DNA of 64,000 bases from contig NC_134013.1 of NCBI RefSeq assembly GCF_040712315.1, positions 15,659,001 to 15,723,000 on the forward strand. Direction: 5' to 3'. Positions 48,025 through 60,234 of this stretch are shown here, one piece after another. Source of the stretch: Castanea sativa. Its lineage: Eukaryota; Streptophyta; Magnoliopsida; Fagales; Fagaceae. The notes beneath the pieces are model-generated. The model was not told where the DNA came from, made no database searches, and was given only the letters and a program-made list of their open reading frames with translations. Position 1 is the stretch's first letter. Each line of letters starts with the position of its first letter. Made by a program: the position numbers and the translations under genes.

Positions 48025-51000
48025 ATGGAGTCCAGCACACCACAAGGTTCTGGAGCACTCGCCCTGCAAATCCAAACAATCACAGCCAACATAAAGCAAC
48101 TTACGAGACAAAATCAGGAGATGAGGTTGCAACTGCAGCAAGAAGAGAATCATTCTGGGACCAACCGGAATGATGATGAAGACAACGACAGAATAAACGA
48201 TCACCAACGAATGAGTACCCTTGAAGAAACAAATGCAGACCTCTTCAGGGAAATGAGGAGAGAGATGGATGAGCTGAGAAGTGCAGTAAGGGAGAAGATG
48301 GATCGAAACTTGGATGGGATGGTCCGAAGGACGGATTTGCCCTTCACAGCAAGGGTCTTGGAGTGCTTCATGCCCCCGAAGTTTCGTCTTCCACTGCTTG
48401 AGTCGTTCGATGGTCTAAAAGATCCGTTGGATCACATCACAACCTTCAAAACAAATTTGACTCTACAACAGCCCTCGGACGAGATACTGTGCCATTCCTT
48501 CCTTACCACTCTCAAGGGAGTAGCGCAAGTGTGGTTTAGTAAGCTAGCAACATCGTCCATCAACAGCATTTTACAACTTAGCAATTATTTTGTGCACCAT
48601 TTCATCGGTGGACAGTGCCCAAAAAGGCCTGCAAACCATCTGCTCACCATCAGGCAAGGAGAAAATGAGACTCTAAGGTTATACATAAAACTCTTCATAA
48701 GAGAAACCCTGGAAATTGACGAGGCAGATGACAAAGTGCAATTAACAACCTTTAAAGCTAGATTGAAATCCAGAGAGTTCATTGTTGCACTCGCGAAGAG
48801 CCCCCCAAAGAAAATGGCAGAAATGCTATTGAAAGCTCAGAAGTACATGAACGCCGAAGACGCTCTAGCTGTGATAGGTGGCGAAGACAAGCCCACCAAG
48901 AGAGAGGGAAAAAGAGAAGATTGGGGGGGGACGAAAGAGAAACAGAGGGGATCGTTAGGAGACTAACAAGAACAAACGGAGGGACAACGAAACACCCAGG
49001 ACGGTAAAATTTACCCCTTTGGTTATGCCCGTTGATAAAATTTTGATGCAGATTAAGGATGACCATCACCTCAAATGGCCGAAGCCGTTGCATTCATCGC
49101 CTAGCGTGCAAGACAAGAGGAAGTACTGCCGCTTCCACAAAGACCATGGCCATTACACTGAAGATTGCAGGGACTTGAAAGAGCAAATTGAAGAACTCAT
49201 CCAAAAAGGGAAGCTCCAAAAATTTGTAAAGAAAGGAAAATCTAGCCAACCCAGGGGTGACGATGGTGAGAGACATCAAATTGTTCCCAAAGACGAGGCT
49301 AAGAAATTTAATCATCCATAGAGTGTGATAAGAGAAATAAAAATGATCACAGGAGGACCGTTCACAGGTGGACCTTTCAAGTCCCTCAAGAAGTCACAAT
49401 AGAGGCAGGTAAACAATATCCACAGGTTACCGCCCCTAAAGCAAAGAAAAAGAACAGACTCAGACATCTGGTTTTTAGAAGAAGATGATAGGGGCGTAAA
49501 GCAACTGCATGATGACCCTTTGGTCATTATGCTTATGATAAAAGGGTTCAACACCAAACGGATCCTCATTGACAACGAAAATTCTACAGATGTCATATAC
49601 CTTTCAGCTTTCCAACAACTGAGAGTAGATCCCAAAAGACTACAGCCTTTTGAATCCCCCCACGTTAGTTTCAGTGGAGATCGGGTGTACCCTAAAGGCA
49701 TAGTGGCTCTGACTATCACAGTAGGGACTCACCCCTAATAGGTAACTCGTCAGCTAGACTTCCTGGTAGTAGATTGCACATCCTCATATAATGTAATTAT
49801 CGAGAGGCCCACGCTAAACTGCTAGAAAGCAGCAACATCTATGTACTGTCTAAAAGTAAAGTTCCCAACAGAATATGGTGTGGGCGAGGTGAAAGGAGAC
49901 TAGGTATAGGCTAGAGGATGCTACCAAGTAGTACTGGCAACTAAAGAAAACCATACATGAGTGATCGAGGTAAAAGAAGAAGAGAAGGTGGAAGCTTTGG
50001 AAACCATGGAACTAGTGGATGGAGAACCATCAAAGAACATGAAGATAGGGACGAGCTTGAGCATCCACATGAAGAAAAAGCATGGAGTCACTAGGATATG
50101 CCAGGCATAGCAACCGAAGTAATCCAACACCACTTAAATGTGGATCTTGAGAGAAAACTTGTCCAACAAAGACAATAGGTATTCGCCCTGAACGAAACAA
50201 AGCCATCACGGATGAGGTAAGCAAGTTGCTGTTTACAGGTTTTATCCGAGAAGTATACTACCCGGATTGGCTGGCCAATGTCATCTTGGTGAAGAAAGCA
50301 AACGGAAAATAGAGAATGTGCATGGACTTCACAAACCTGAACAAAGCCTACCCGAAAGATAGCTTCCCCCTGCCAAGAATAGATCAGCTTATAGATCCAC
50401 GACAGGACAAAGGCTCCTCACATTCGTGGATGCATTCTCAGGATACAACCAAATTAGGATATCAAAAGAAGATTAAGTGAAGACCGCATTCATCACCAGC
50501 CAAGGTCTCTACTGTTATAAGGTAATGTCCTTCGGTTTGAAGAATGCAAGAGCAACCTACCAGAGGTTACTAAATAGGATGTTTAGTCAACAGATAGGGA
50601 GAAACATAGAGGTATACGTAGACAACATCCTCATCAAAAGCAAGAAAGGGGGCCACCCACCTGGACGACCCCGAGGAGACCTTCACAACCCTTAGATAAT
50701 GCCATATGAGATTGAATCCTAGCAAGTGCATCTTCAGGATTGCATCTAGAAAATTCCTGGGATTCATGGTATCCCAAAGAGGAATATAAGCTAACCCAGA
50801 AAAGATACGAGCCATACTAGAGATGGCCTCACCAAGAACAGTGAAGGAAGTTTAGAAATTAACCGGAAGGATCACAGCTCTCAATAGATTCATCTCTAAA
50901 GTGACGAACAAGTGTCTCCCCTTCTTCAAGACTCTGAAGCAAGCTTTTGTCTGGACGGAGGAATGCGAGAAATCCTTCCAAGAACTAAAACATTTCTTGA

Positions 51001-53154
51001 GCAACCCGCCACTCCTAAGCCCGTCAAAGGAAGGGGAAAACCTATTCTTGTACTTCGCAGTGTCAGCCACCGTAGTAAGTGCAACTTTGATTTGGGAAGA
51101 GAATAAAGCACAACTCCCAGTTTACTATGTTAGGCAAGCCTTCTAAGGAGCTAAGGCTAAATACCCCCGGATTGAAAAGAATACATTTGCTTTGATCGTC
51201 ACCTTTCGTAAGCTACGCTCCTATTTCCAAGAAAACTCTATTCTAGTAATGACGGATCAGCCAATAAGGAAATCGATGAACAAGCCCTAAGCTGCAAGAA
51301 GAATGGTTCAATGGGAAATCAAACTCTGCCATTTCAACATCGAATACCACCCCAAAATAGCGATCAAGGCGCAGGCGTTAGCAGACTTTGTCACCAAATT
51401 CATAATTCCCAATGAGGAGAAAGCCTAAGACGAAGTGGAGAGATGGACAATTCAAACTGACGGGTCGTCAGCCCGAAAAAAAGGGGGAGTAGGGCTCATC
51501 ATCATCACTCCTGAAGGAGATACCCTCAGGTACGGAATACAGTTTCAATTCCCCGCCACTAACAATAAAGCGGAATATGAGGCCATACTAATGAGGTTCA
51601 GGGTCGGAAAGGCATTGGGCACTAGAAACCTACTCCTTCAAAAGTGATTCTAAGTTGGTGATAGGGCAGATAAAGGGAGAATATGAAGCAAAGGAGGACA
51701 GAATGTAGAAATACCTCTGGCTAACAAAGCACCTGGCTTAAGAATTTGATTGCGCAAACTTCACGCAGGTCCCCAAGAGCTAAAACTTAGAAGCAGACAA
51801 ATTAGTAAAGCAAGTGTCGTCTGAAGAATGATTAATGTCCCCAGACTAGAATATGGAAGTTCAAAAGTATCCAAGCATCGAAGAATTCCACACTTTCACA
51901 GTTCAAAGCAAAAACAGCTGGATGAATCTAACCTGTCCTTCCTCCAAGACGGACGACTTCCAGTGGACGTTAATGAAGCCAGAAAAATCAGGAAAAGAGC
52001 AGTTAGGTTCACGATCCTAAACGATGAATTGTTTAAAAGGGGGTTTTCTATGCCTTACTTAAAGTGTGTTGAAGAAGATGAAGTTAAGTAAATTCTGGAG
52101 GAAGTCCACGAAGGAATATGCAAAGATCACACAGGCCCGAGGTCCCTAGTAAGTAAAATCGTCAAAACAGGTTACTTCTAGCCTACTATGCAAAAAGATG
52201 TGAAGGAGTTTGTCGAACGATGCGACAAGTGTCAGAGGTTTTGGGAATATTCAACATGTCCCAGGAGAAAAGATGACGCCTATAATTTCCTCGTGGCCAT
52301 TTGCTCAATGGGAGATCGACATTATGGGTCCACTACCCCAAGGTAAGAGACAGGTACAGTTCTTATTGGTCGCGATTGACTATTTTACTAAATGGGTCAA
52401 AGCAGAGGCATCGCCAATGATCACAGAGGCAAAGATCCAGAGCTTTGTGTGGAAAAACATAATTTTCAGGTTCGGGATACCATAGACAATAATATTGAAC
52501 AACGGACGTCAGTTCGACAGTTAAGACTTCAAGAACGTTTGCTTAGGATTAGGGATCAAGAACCAGTTTTCATCTCTTAGACATCCACAAGCCAACGGGC
52601 AGACGGAAGTTACAAATCGAACACTGCTGAAAATCGTCAAGGTTCGATTGCAGGAGGCGAAAAGTGTGTGGCCTAAAGAACTGCCCAATGTCTTGTGGGC
52701 ATACAAAAGCACCATGAGGACCCCGACAGGATAGACGCTGTTTAGACTTACCTACGGCACTGACGCAGTAATACCAATCGAGATAGGAGTCACTAGCATG
52801 AGAAGATAAATCTTCCACGAGGATAGCAACGATCATTAGTTGAAAGTCAACCTGGACTGCCAGGACGAAGTAAAAGAAGAAGCATCCTAGAAGATGATGA
52901 AGTACCAGTAGAAAATGACCGAGTATTACAACAAGAGAATGAAGCTCTGAAGTCTTGACATAGGAGACCTTGTCCTACGCAGAGTTACACTGGCAACAAA
53001 GGATCCAACCCAAGGGAAGCTCGGACCAACCTGAGAGGGACCCTACAGAGTCATCCATTATTCGAGACAAGGTAGCTACCACTTGGAATCCATGGATGGG
53101 AAGACATTACCACGCCCATGGAACATCGAGCATTTGAAAAAGTATTATCAGTAA
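48025..53154 (+). pseudogene. gypsy gag-pol, many stops and frameshifts
   Basis: gag opens with ATG 48025 (MESSTPQGSGALALQIQTI), has a coiled coil with QNQEMRLQLQQEEN, and the retrotransposon-gag core FDGLKDPLDHI to QVWFSKLA and FVHHFIGG. A Cys/His segment follows near 49121 ([15 protein letters not shown]). The protease-like part is degenerate ([14 protein letters not shown] in place of DNGSS). RT pieces are MDFTNLNKAYPKDSFPLP and EVYVDNILIKS, where the catalytic second Asp is Asn. RNase H reads IQTDGSSARKKGGVG. Integrase includes WEIDIMGPLPQGK and FTKWVKAEAS and ends IEHLKKYYQ at 53154. Many stops are TAG in place of Trp or Gln codons. Confidence 0.92.
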
Positions 53155-53258
53155 AGATAAAGAACAATTGTATTGACAATAGTGATGCCTTCATTTGAAA
53201 TAAAGCAATAAAAGTACTATTTAGGAAATATTCCAATGAATTTTGTATTAAAAAAAAA

Positions 53259-53703
53259 GGCTAAGTGATAAGATTCCTTAAATGGATGTAAATCACCTAA
53301 AAAAGGCCAAGTGATAAAATTCCTTAAATTGATGTAATTCACCTAAAAAAGGCTAAGTGATAAAATTCCTTAGACGGATGTAAATCACTGACGAAGTCAA
53401 ATGATAAAATTCCTTAAATGGATGTAAATCACCTAAAAAAGGCTAAGTGATAAAATTCCTTAAACGGATGTAAATTACTAACAAAACCAAGTGATAAAAT
53501 TCCTTAAATGGATGAAAATCACCAAAAAAAAAAAGGCTAAGTGATAAAATTTCTTAGACGGATGTAAATCACTGACGAAGCTAAAGTGATAAAATTCCTT
53601 AGATGAATGTAAATCACTAAAAAGAGCAAAGGGATACCATTTGTTCAAATGGATCTCCCAAATAGAAGTTAAGTGATAAAATCCCCTCAATGAAAGCATA
53701 TCA
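53259..53703. repeat. Tandem repeat, about ten units of ~45 bp, in the gypsy 3' region
   Basis: Units built on AAGTGATAAAATTCCTTAAA, then GGATGTAAATCAC and an A run, repeat with drift. Alternating unit types (CACCTAAAAAAGG and CACTGACGAAG endings) suggest an older higher-order duplication. The minus-strand frame 53478-53738 is just this repeat translated. Confidence 0.92.
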
Positions 53704-54119
53704 TAGACGAAATTAAACAAGAATCCTTGCAAAGGCACAGATCACACACGGATCACCAATAACGTTGAAATGACGACTAAAGAAGGATAAAAGAGAAATA
53801 GAGTAACCATCAAAGGTATGGAAAAAAGAATAAACCATAGCATAAATATGTAAAAAGGTTGGTCCACGATCAACGTTTATAGCCCAAAAACATACTGGGC
53901 AAAAGGAATGTCTTGAAAGTAGAATATAAAGCCCCAAAAAACATACTGGAAAAATAAAATAAAAATAAGGAAAAATGAAAAGAGAAAAATCTGGATAGAT
54001 TTATAAACAGCTAAGTAGCAACTTCGTCACCACCAGCCATATTAGGAGGAGCACCCTCAAACCCGCGGCCAGCCTCACTCAACGCGCTATCCTCGAGAGC
54101 CACGGCAGCAGCTTGGGAT

Positions 54120-55136
54120 TGTTAGGATTGCCAAAAGGGGAGATTTTTAGGACATATGTGAATGATGTAAGGAACATATGTCATTTAGTATTGGCTAATC
54201 CTTTGACAAAACGCATTTTATTTGTAATTGGGTAAATCTAGGATGTGTTTAATACTTCATGGAATAAGAGTTCAAGTCCAAGTATTGAAGCCATGCAAAT
54301 CTGTCCAAGAAACAAGTAAAGAAGTGCTGGATTTTAAAACTCGACATATAGAATTTATCGAGGTTTAAAAGCCAGCTTTAGCTTGATGCTCAACAGCTGC
54401 TCGATAAATACCCTATTTATCGAGATTTATGAAAATCAATTTTTCAGATCTGATTTCACTCTAATCCGTGTGTACATGTTTAGGCTTTCTTTTCTCACAA
54501 CCCTAAACATATATAAAGATTATTTTAATGGCCATCAAAAGTTGCGCGAGTGTGAAGCAAAGTTTTGTTCATGTAAATTGTGATCGGAGACAGAATTTGC
54601 CCTAGTTCATCTTTCTCTTGAAAAAACTACTGCGTTTGTGGGTTTTGTGACCAAGGAGTTTCATGATCTTCATCGTGTTGATGAATTGAAGAACTTTGCA
54701 GCCAACATCTTTCTCAAGTCAGTGATTAAGTCGCATACTAGGATCCGCGCATCAATTAGTTAGTCACGTATTGAGAGCTGTGCATTGAAAATGAGAGATT
54801 GTCACTACAGAACAAGTCCAATTGTGTATTGAGGTAAGGGTTCAACTGTAGGTTGGTATAAGGTACTGGGATTCTTTTACTAATAACCGTTTGTTGTGAT
54901 AATAGTGGATTCTCAAAAGTGGTGACCTTAAAATCACGCGGTGGGGTTTTTGCCTTGGAGGTTTTCCCCATTCATAAACAAATCATTGTGTCAACTTTAT
55001 TTTTCGCTGCATATTAACTTAGTTGGTGATTTGTTTGTACTACCACGCATTTTGCATGTTAATTGGATTAATTAATTAACTTGGCTAATTAATCGGTTAA
55101 TTTATCACAATGGGTCAATACATTCTTGGCCTATCA
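54120..55136 (+). mobile_element. Solo LTR (copia type, ~1.0 kb), plus orientation
   Basis: Begins TGTTAGGATTGCC and ends GGCCTATCA. It is the same family as 55333-56301 in opposite orientation. The flanks GGGAT and AGTTA do not match, and the right flank lies inside the gypsy LTR while the left flank is internal gypsy DNA. A deletion has therefore removed one border. Confidence 0.8.
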
Positions 55137-55332
55137 AGTTACATATCAGCAAGAAGACCATTAGGACTCTCATAAAGACCAAGTTAAAGACCAAAGACGT
55201 TACCTAAGTGAGCTTTAATTCACCATTTAAGAAGAACAACTGCTAGTGAAAAAAGCCTATATATACAAATCTACGAAATCCCTGAAGAGGGACAAATTTT
55301 CATTTTGACTACTTATTCTTGCTCTTGCAACT

Positions 55333-56301
55333 TGATAGGCTAAAAATGTATTGACCCCTTTGGTAAATTAATCAATTAATTAGCCAAGTTAATTAATTAG
55401 ATTCAATTACATGTAATAAGCGTGGTAGCACAAAAAAATCACCGACTAAGTTAAATGCAGCAGAAAATAAATTTAACACAGGTGATTTGTTTACGAATGG
55501 GGAAAACCATCGTGGAAAAACTCCACCAGGTGAATTTAAGGTCATCACTCCTAAGAATCCACTATTATCAAAACAAGTGGTTACAAGTAAAGGAATCCTA
55601 GTATCTTATATCAACGTACAGTTGAACCCTTACCTCAATACCCAATTGGACTTGTAATGTAGTGACAATCTCTCCTTTCAATGCACAGCTTCAAATACAT
55701 GACTAACCAATTGATACACGGATCTAAGTATGTGACTAATACACCAACTTGAGGAAGATGTTGTCTGCAAAGTTCTTTAGTTCATCCAACGATGAAGATC
55801 AAGGAACTCCTTGGTTACAAAACCCTTACACAAAGATGCAGTAGCTTCTCCAAAAAAAAGATGAACTATGGAAAATTGTCTCCTGTCACAATATGTATGA
55901 GCAATCACTTTGCATCACTTGAAACGACCCTTAAAATAATCCTTACATATGTCTAGGGTTTTGAGAAAAAAAATTATACACAAATACACTTGGATATGCG
56001 TGAAAATAGATCTAGAAATCTAAATTTCGTAATTCTCAATAGATACTACTTCTGTCGAGCACCTGTCGAGCATAATGATCAGACCTCGATAGATACCTAT
56101 CTGTTGAGCTTTAATGAACAACACTTCTTCACTTGTTTCTTAGGCAGATTTGCATGGCTTCAATACTAGACTTGAACTCTTGTTCCTTGAAGTACTAAAC
56201 CCATCCTAAATCTACCCAATTACGAGTAAAGTTCATTTTATCAAAGGATTAGCCAATTTTACATAACATATGTTCTAACAAGTTCCACATATGTCCTAAC
56301 A
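55333..56301 (-). mobile_element. Solo LTR (copia type, 969 bp), minus orientation
   Basis: On the + strand it runs from TGATAGGC to GTCCTAACA and is flanked by a perfect 5-bp duplication CAACT (55328-55332 and 56302-56306). The 5' LTR of the gypsy host (47773-47790) shows the site uninterrupted. It has no internal coding region, so it is a solo LTR formed by LTR-LTR recombination. Confidence 0.93.
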
Positions 56302-56577
56302 CAACTAAACCCTCTTGGTTATTCAAGTTCCATTCACTGACTTTGTCATCAGAGACTTTGTGGCCAGCACCACACCGGTGACCACATAGACTCTTATTCT
56401 CAACCTTACAGGAATGAGGACGAGCCCGTGCTGATTCATCTGGACGAACTTGATCAACTGAAGATTTTAGCATCATCACACGCAATCAATCATTTTATTT
56501 CTCCCCTCTCCTTCTTCAACTTGTTTCTCTTTCTTCATTTCATCTTCTTTATTTTTCTTTATTTCATCCACTATAAA

Positions 56578-56579
56578 CC

Positions 56580-56606
<27 letters not shown>
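56578..56606. repeat. (CT)n microsatellite
   Basis: About 14 CT units within the right arm of the hAT element. Confidence 0.9.
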
Positions 56607-56610
<4 letters not shown>

Positions 56611-57301
56611 GTCCTTCAAAACATCAATTATGCATGTATTTGTATGCTCAATCTACTATTTTGTTGTGTTCTAACGACTCTGCCTCTTTGCCTTCTTTTC
56701 AGTTCAGTGTCTCTCACTCTCTCTCAGTAAGGGATTTTTATTTTATTTTTTCCTTTGGGAATTTGATGGAAGGATCGAAAGTTTAAATTTATAGATTAGT
56801 TTTGTTTCAAAAATTTTAAAGGGTTGGGCTTTTTTATTTTGGTAGATTGGGCTTAATAATTTTTGTAACTTTGCTATTGGTGATTTTGTTATTGGGCTTA
56901 TTTTTTTTGGAGCCTGCTATTTTTAAGGGAGCCTAAGTGTAATTTTATTGAACAAAAATGCTAAATCAATACCTATATATATATATATATATATATATAC
57001 TGATTTCCCCCCCCCCCCCAAGCCAAAGCATGGCTCCGTCCCTGGTACCACATCCATTGTGAATTTTTGTTAGATGTTTCTTTGTCTTCTTTCTTTTTTT
57101 GTGGTTGTGTGAATAAACTATTTCACCATAAATTTGAATCAATATTCCACTTACAATTCAAATGGAGAATTTTTAGTTGCTAGATAGGTCCCAAGTATTA
57201 CACATGTGAATTTTGTTATTTTGGTTAATTTGTACAATGAAATTCTAACTATTTTAGAACTATACTATTAGCTAATATATACACACCTCAAATTTAGAGT
57301 T

Positions 57302-58636
57302 TGTTGGAGCATTTTAATATTAAATAATTAAAATGAATAAATGTGATAAAATAAATGTAAAGATGTGGGAGTGAATGTGGAAGATGAGGAGTTAGTGAAA
57401 ATGTTTAATCCCACATTGAAAAGGAGAGAGACTATTTTGTTCTTTTTAATTGTGGTGATTAATGGGCTAACATGAATTGTCTTAAATATTAGGCCAGATA
57501 CGTGCGCAAGGGGGAGGTGAAGGGTGGAGGTGTCAAATTTGGAAATGAATCAGCACCTTGGATCCTCCTACTTGACAGCCCATTTAGAGTAATTACCATA
57601 TCCGTTGGTGAGTAAATGACCCGAATTAATATTTCATTTTTATTATGGAAAATAATGAGCCATTAACCCACTTAATGGACTATCCGTTTGGGCCTTTTCA
57701 TTATTTAGAAAACTCCTTATCTCACCATTAATTGTGTAACTCTAGCCCATCAGAATAATATCCAACAATTAATCTTGTAACACCCACTATATTAGAATAA
57801 TGGACCTAATTAATCAGATTAATTTGGGTAGTAATTTCGTGAGGCCCATTGAGCCTATAAATAGACCCATTCAGATACAATCCAGATGACTGCAATATAC
57901 ACACAAAAAATAGAGAGATTCTTGGCAAGGAAGGGTGTTCTTTCTGGTGGAGCTTTGGGCTTGAATCAGCAACTTGGATCCTCCTACTTGACAGTCCATT
58001 CAGAGTAATTACCATATCCGTTGGTGAGTAAATGACCCGAATTAATATTTCATTTTTATTATGGAAAATAATGAGCCATTAACCCACTTAATGGACTATC
58101 CGTTTGGGCCTTTTCATTATTTAGAAAACTCCTTATCTCACCATTAATTGTGTAACTCTAGCCCATCAGAATAATATCCAGCAATTAATCTTTTAACACC
58201 CACTATATTAGAATAATGGACCTAATTAATCAGATTAATTTGGGTAGTAATTTCGTGAGGCCCATTGAGCCTATAAATAGACCCACTCAGATACAATCTA
58301 GATGACTGCAATATACACACAAAAAATAGAGAGATTCTTGGCAAGGAATGGTGTTCTTTCTGGTGGAGCTTTGGGCTTGAACACTTTGTGCAGAGGTTGT
58401 TCTAGCCATACGACACTTGTTGGGCTGTTGTATCCTGGGGGAGACAAGTCAGAAATGGTTTGCACCGGTTACAAAGTTTAGCCAACTAAGGGCTTGAATC
58501 TCCTTAAAGAGAGCGAGTGCCGCGCCTCAGTCCAAATAGTGTTGTGTAATCTCTTTCTTTAAACTAATAAAAATTCAGAAGTATTATTCAGTTTCTCTTA
58601 GTGTTATTTCCATTATCATTGTGTTTTGCACCAACA
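57302..58636 (+). mobile_element. Copia solo LTR with an internal 416-bp tandem duplication
   Basis: Begins TGTTGGAGC, ends CACCAACA, and is flanked by perfect 5-bp repeats GAGTT (57297-57301 and 58637-58641). It is the same family as the LTRs at 18480 and 23742. The block starting GAATCAGCA at 57547 is repeated from 57963, adding 416 bp. Without it the length is 919 bp, equal to the complete 3' LTR at 23742-24661. Confidence 0.93.
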
Positions 58637-59528
58637 GAGTTTAACTAGATCGAGAATAATATCAGAAATTGGAATCTATTATGAATTAGCTATCGATTTT
58701 ATTACTTATACACACATTCTAATGAAAAATAATAAATTATGATATGAAGAATTTGAACTCATTTTTCTTCATCTTTATCACTTTTAAAATGTGACCATAA
58801 TGTTCTTTTTCCTTCGTTCTCTTTGTTAAAAACCATTGCTTCTTTATTTTTGATTCATTTTCATTTTCTATCCTCATTTTCTATTTACAATTTTTGAGTG
58901 TTAAAATATGAATGATTTTTATTTTTATTTTTTAAATGAATTTTCATATAAAAGAGATTATACTCTATCAGTTATCATATAAAAACATATATCAACAGAA
59001 AATTCATAAAAGGAAACCCATCAAAGAACCCCCCCCCAAAAAAAACATTTGACAAATATATCGCTTTTTGTCCCTATAAATATGGAGTATTTTCGTTTTG
59101 ATCCTTAATTTTTTCTCATGTTTCATTTTAGTATTTTTGAGACAATGTCAAGTTCATTTTAAATTTCATTTGCCTCATAGAAAATACTGATGTGTTTAAT
59201 AAATTGTTAACGTGTCATTTTATCAACCTAAAAAACACAAGACAAACTGATGTCACAACCGACAAGCTAATCGAAACATTATAGCGCGCAGTTGCGTAAT
59301 TGACTTTTAAAAGAAATTGTCCCCTTTTTAAAAAAATCGAATAATGTAAATCTGGCCTCAAGTCTGACCCATATAATATATTCTTTTGATTAAAGTCGTT
59401 ATCTAAAGCCAACTAACGTCCACGAAAGCAAAAATATAAAAAACATTTTTCCCCCCTACGAAAGCAAAAATATAAAAATATAAAAAAGTCACCTAGTGTA
59501 GTATACATCCTACTATTTTAAAGTTATA
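58637..59528. repeat. Duplicated PHT1 flank (unit A, distal), no gene
   Basis: 59240-59420 aligns with 16870-17030 (GACAAGCTAATCGAAA, CCAACTAACGTCCACGAAAG). 58640-59230 holds A/T-rich DNA with no gene or repeat that I recognise. Confidence 0.6.
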
Positions 59529-59627
<99 letters not shown>

Positions 59628-59644
59628 CGTGTGTGTGTGTGTGT
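59529..59644. repeat. (TA)n(TG)n microsatellite next to a SINE
   Basis: TA runs broken by GTA and CA are followed by about 20 TG units. It directly abuts the 5' end of the SINE at 59645. Open frames on both strands are the translated repeat. Confidence 0.95.
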
Positions 59645-59803
59645 GTGGGTTTCAGTTAGCTCAACTGGTAAAGTTTTTAATGGTTGTATAAGAGATTTGA
59701 GGTTCAATCCTCGCTTACACCAAAAACTGATTGGTGTCTTGGTTTGATGATAAAGGGCTATCATCAAGAACAGACGTTATAAGTTTGAAACTCCTCAAAA
59801 AAA
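59645..59803 (+). mobile_element. tRNA-derived SINE, family 1, second copy
   Basis: Starts GTGGGTTTCAGTTAGCTCAA and contains GAGGTTCAATCC; ends in an A run. It matches the minus-strand copy at 46163-46320 over its length. AAAGTTATAG occurs at about 59520 and again at about 59802, as a duplication with the microsatellite between its left copy and the SINE. Confidence 0.85.
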
Positions 59804-59838
59804 AGTTATAGTATATATATATAAATAATAAAAAAGTT

Positions 59839-60130
59839 TTTTTTTATTTTTTTATTTTTATGAACAAAAAAGGGAGGCGGGGGCGACCATATGTGACTTA
59901 CCCCCAAGGCGTGACCTAGTAGGAGCACCCCTCGCTAGGGAATGTTGGATTGAGCCATAGCTACTGTGACCGAAGTGCCACAGACTTCACCCTAGAATCC
60001 CAAGAGAGCCAGCGGATGGGCGCAATGTAAGCTAGGGACCCACCCCCCACATAGTACCCGCCACGACTCGAACGAAGGACCTCATGCTTGCATGCGGGAT
60101 CCCACACCAATTAGGCCACCCCCTTGGGGC
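59839..60130 (-). mobile_element. tRNA-derived SINE, family 3
   Basis: In minus orientation it starts GCCCCAAGGGGGTGGCCTAA, with A box GTGGCCTAATTGG and B box CGTTCGAGTCG, and ends in an A-rich tail (T-rich on +). A perfect 15-bp duplication AATAATAAAAAAGTT lies at 59824-59838 and 60131-60145. Confidence 0.92.
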
Positions 60131-60234
60131 AATAATAAAAAAGTTATAGTATATGAGAACTAAAATAATAATAATAATAAAGTTATAGTATATGAGAACC
60201 AAAGAATGTGACGCTCAAACAGCAATAAATAAGC

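Larger units (their letters stand above)
47495..56478 (+). mobile_element. Ty3/gypsy element (Tat-like), degenerate and re-invaded
   Basis: The 5' LTR (about 47495-47948) and the 3' LTR (55137-55332 plus 56302-56478) share long blocks (CATAAAGACCAAGTTAAAGAC, GTTATTCAAGTTCCATTCAC, GATTTTAGCATCATCA). After the 5' LTR the sequence GACACTGTCTATGGGGAT recalls the usual primer-binding region of Tat-type elements. Domain order gag, protease, RT, RNase H, integrase fits gypsy. The first ~87 bp of the 3' LTR are missing. Two solo LTRs of another family have inserted in its 3' part. The start coordinate is approximate because no TG end or duplication could be fixed. Confidence 0.85.
46812..57044. mobile_element. 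hAT element enlarged to 10.2 kb by nested retrotransposons
   Basis: The inverted ends are CAGGAACGGATCCA (46812-46825) and TGGCTCCGTCCCTG (57031-57044). A perfect 8-bp duplication GTACCACA lies at 46804-46811 and 57045-57052. Units B (38230-38240) and C (6178-6186) carry the site once and uninterrupted. Without the gypsy insertion (about 47495-56478) the hAT element would be about 1.2 kb. No transposase is recognisable. It contains (TA)n runs near 47025 and 56980 and C14 near 57007. Confidence 0.88.

Noticed and set aside
53478..53738. Aromatic repeat protein on the minus strand
   Set aside because: It is the reverse translation of the 45-bp tandem repeat in the gypsy element.
59513..59767. 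Tyr/Ile and Thr/His repeat peptides on both strands
   Set aside because: They are products of the (TA)n(TG)n microsatellite.
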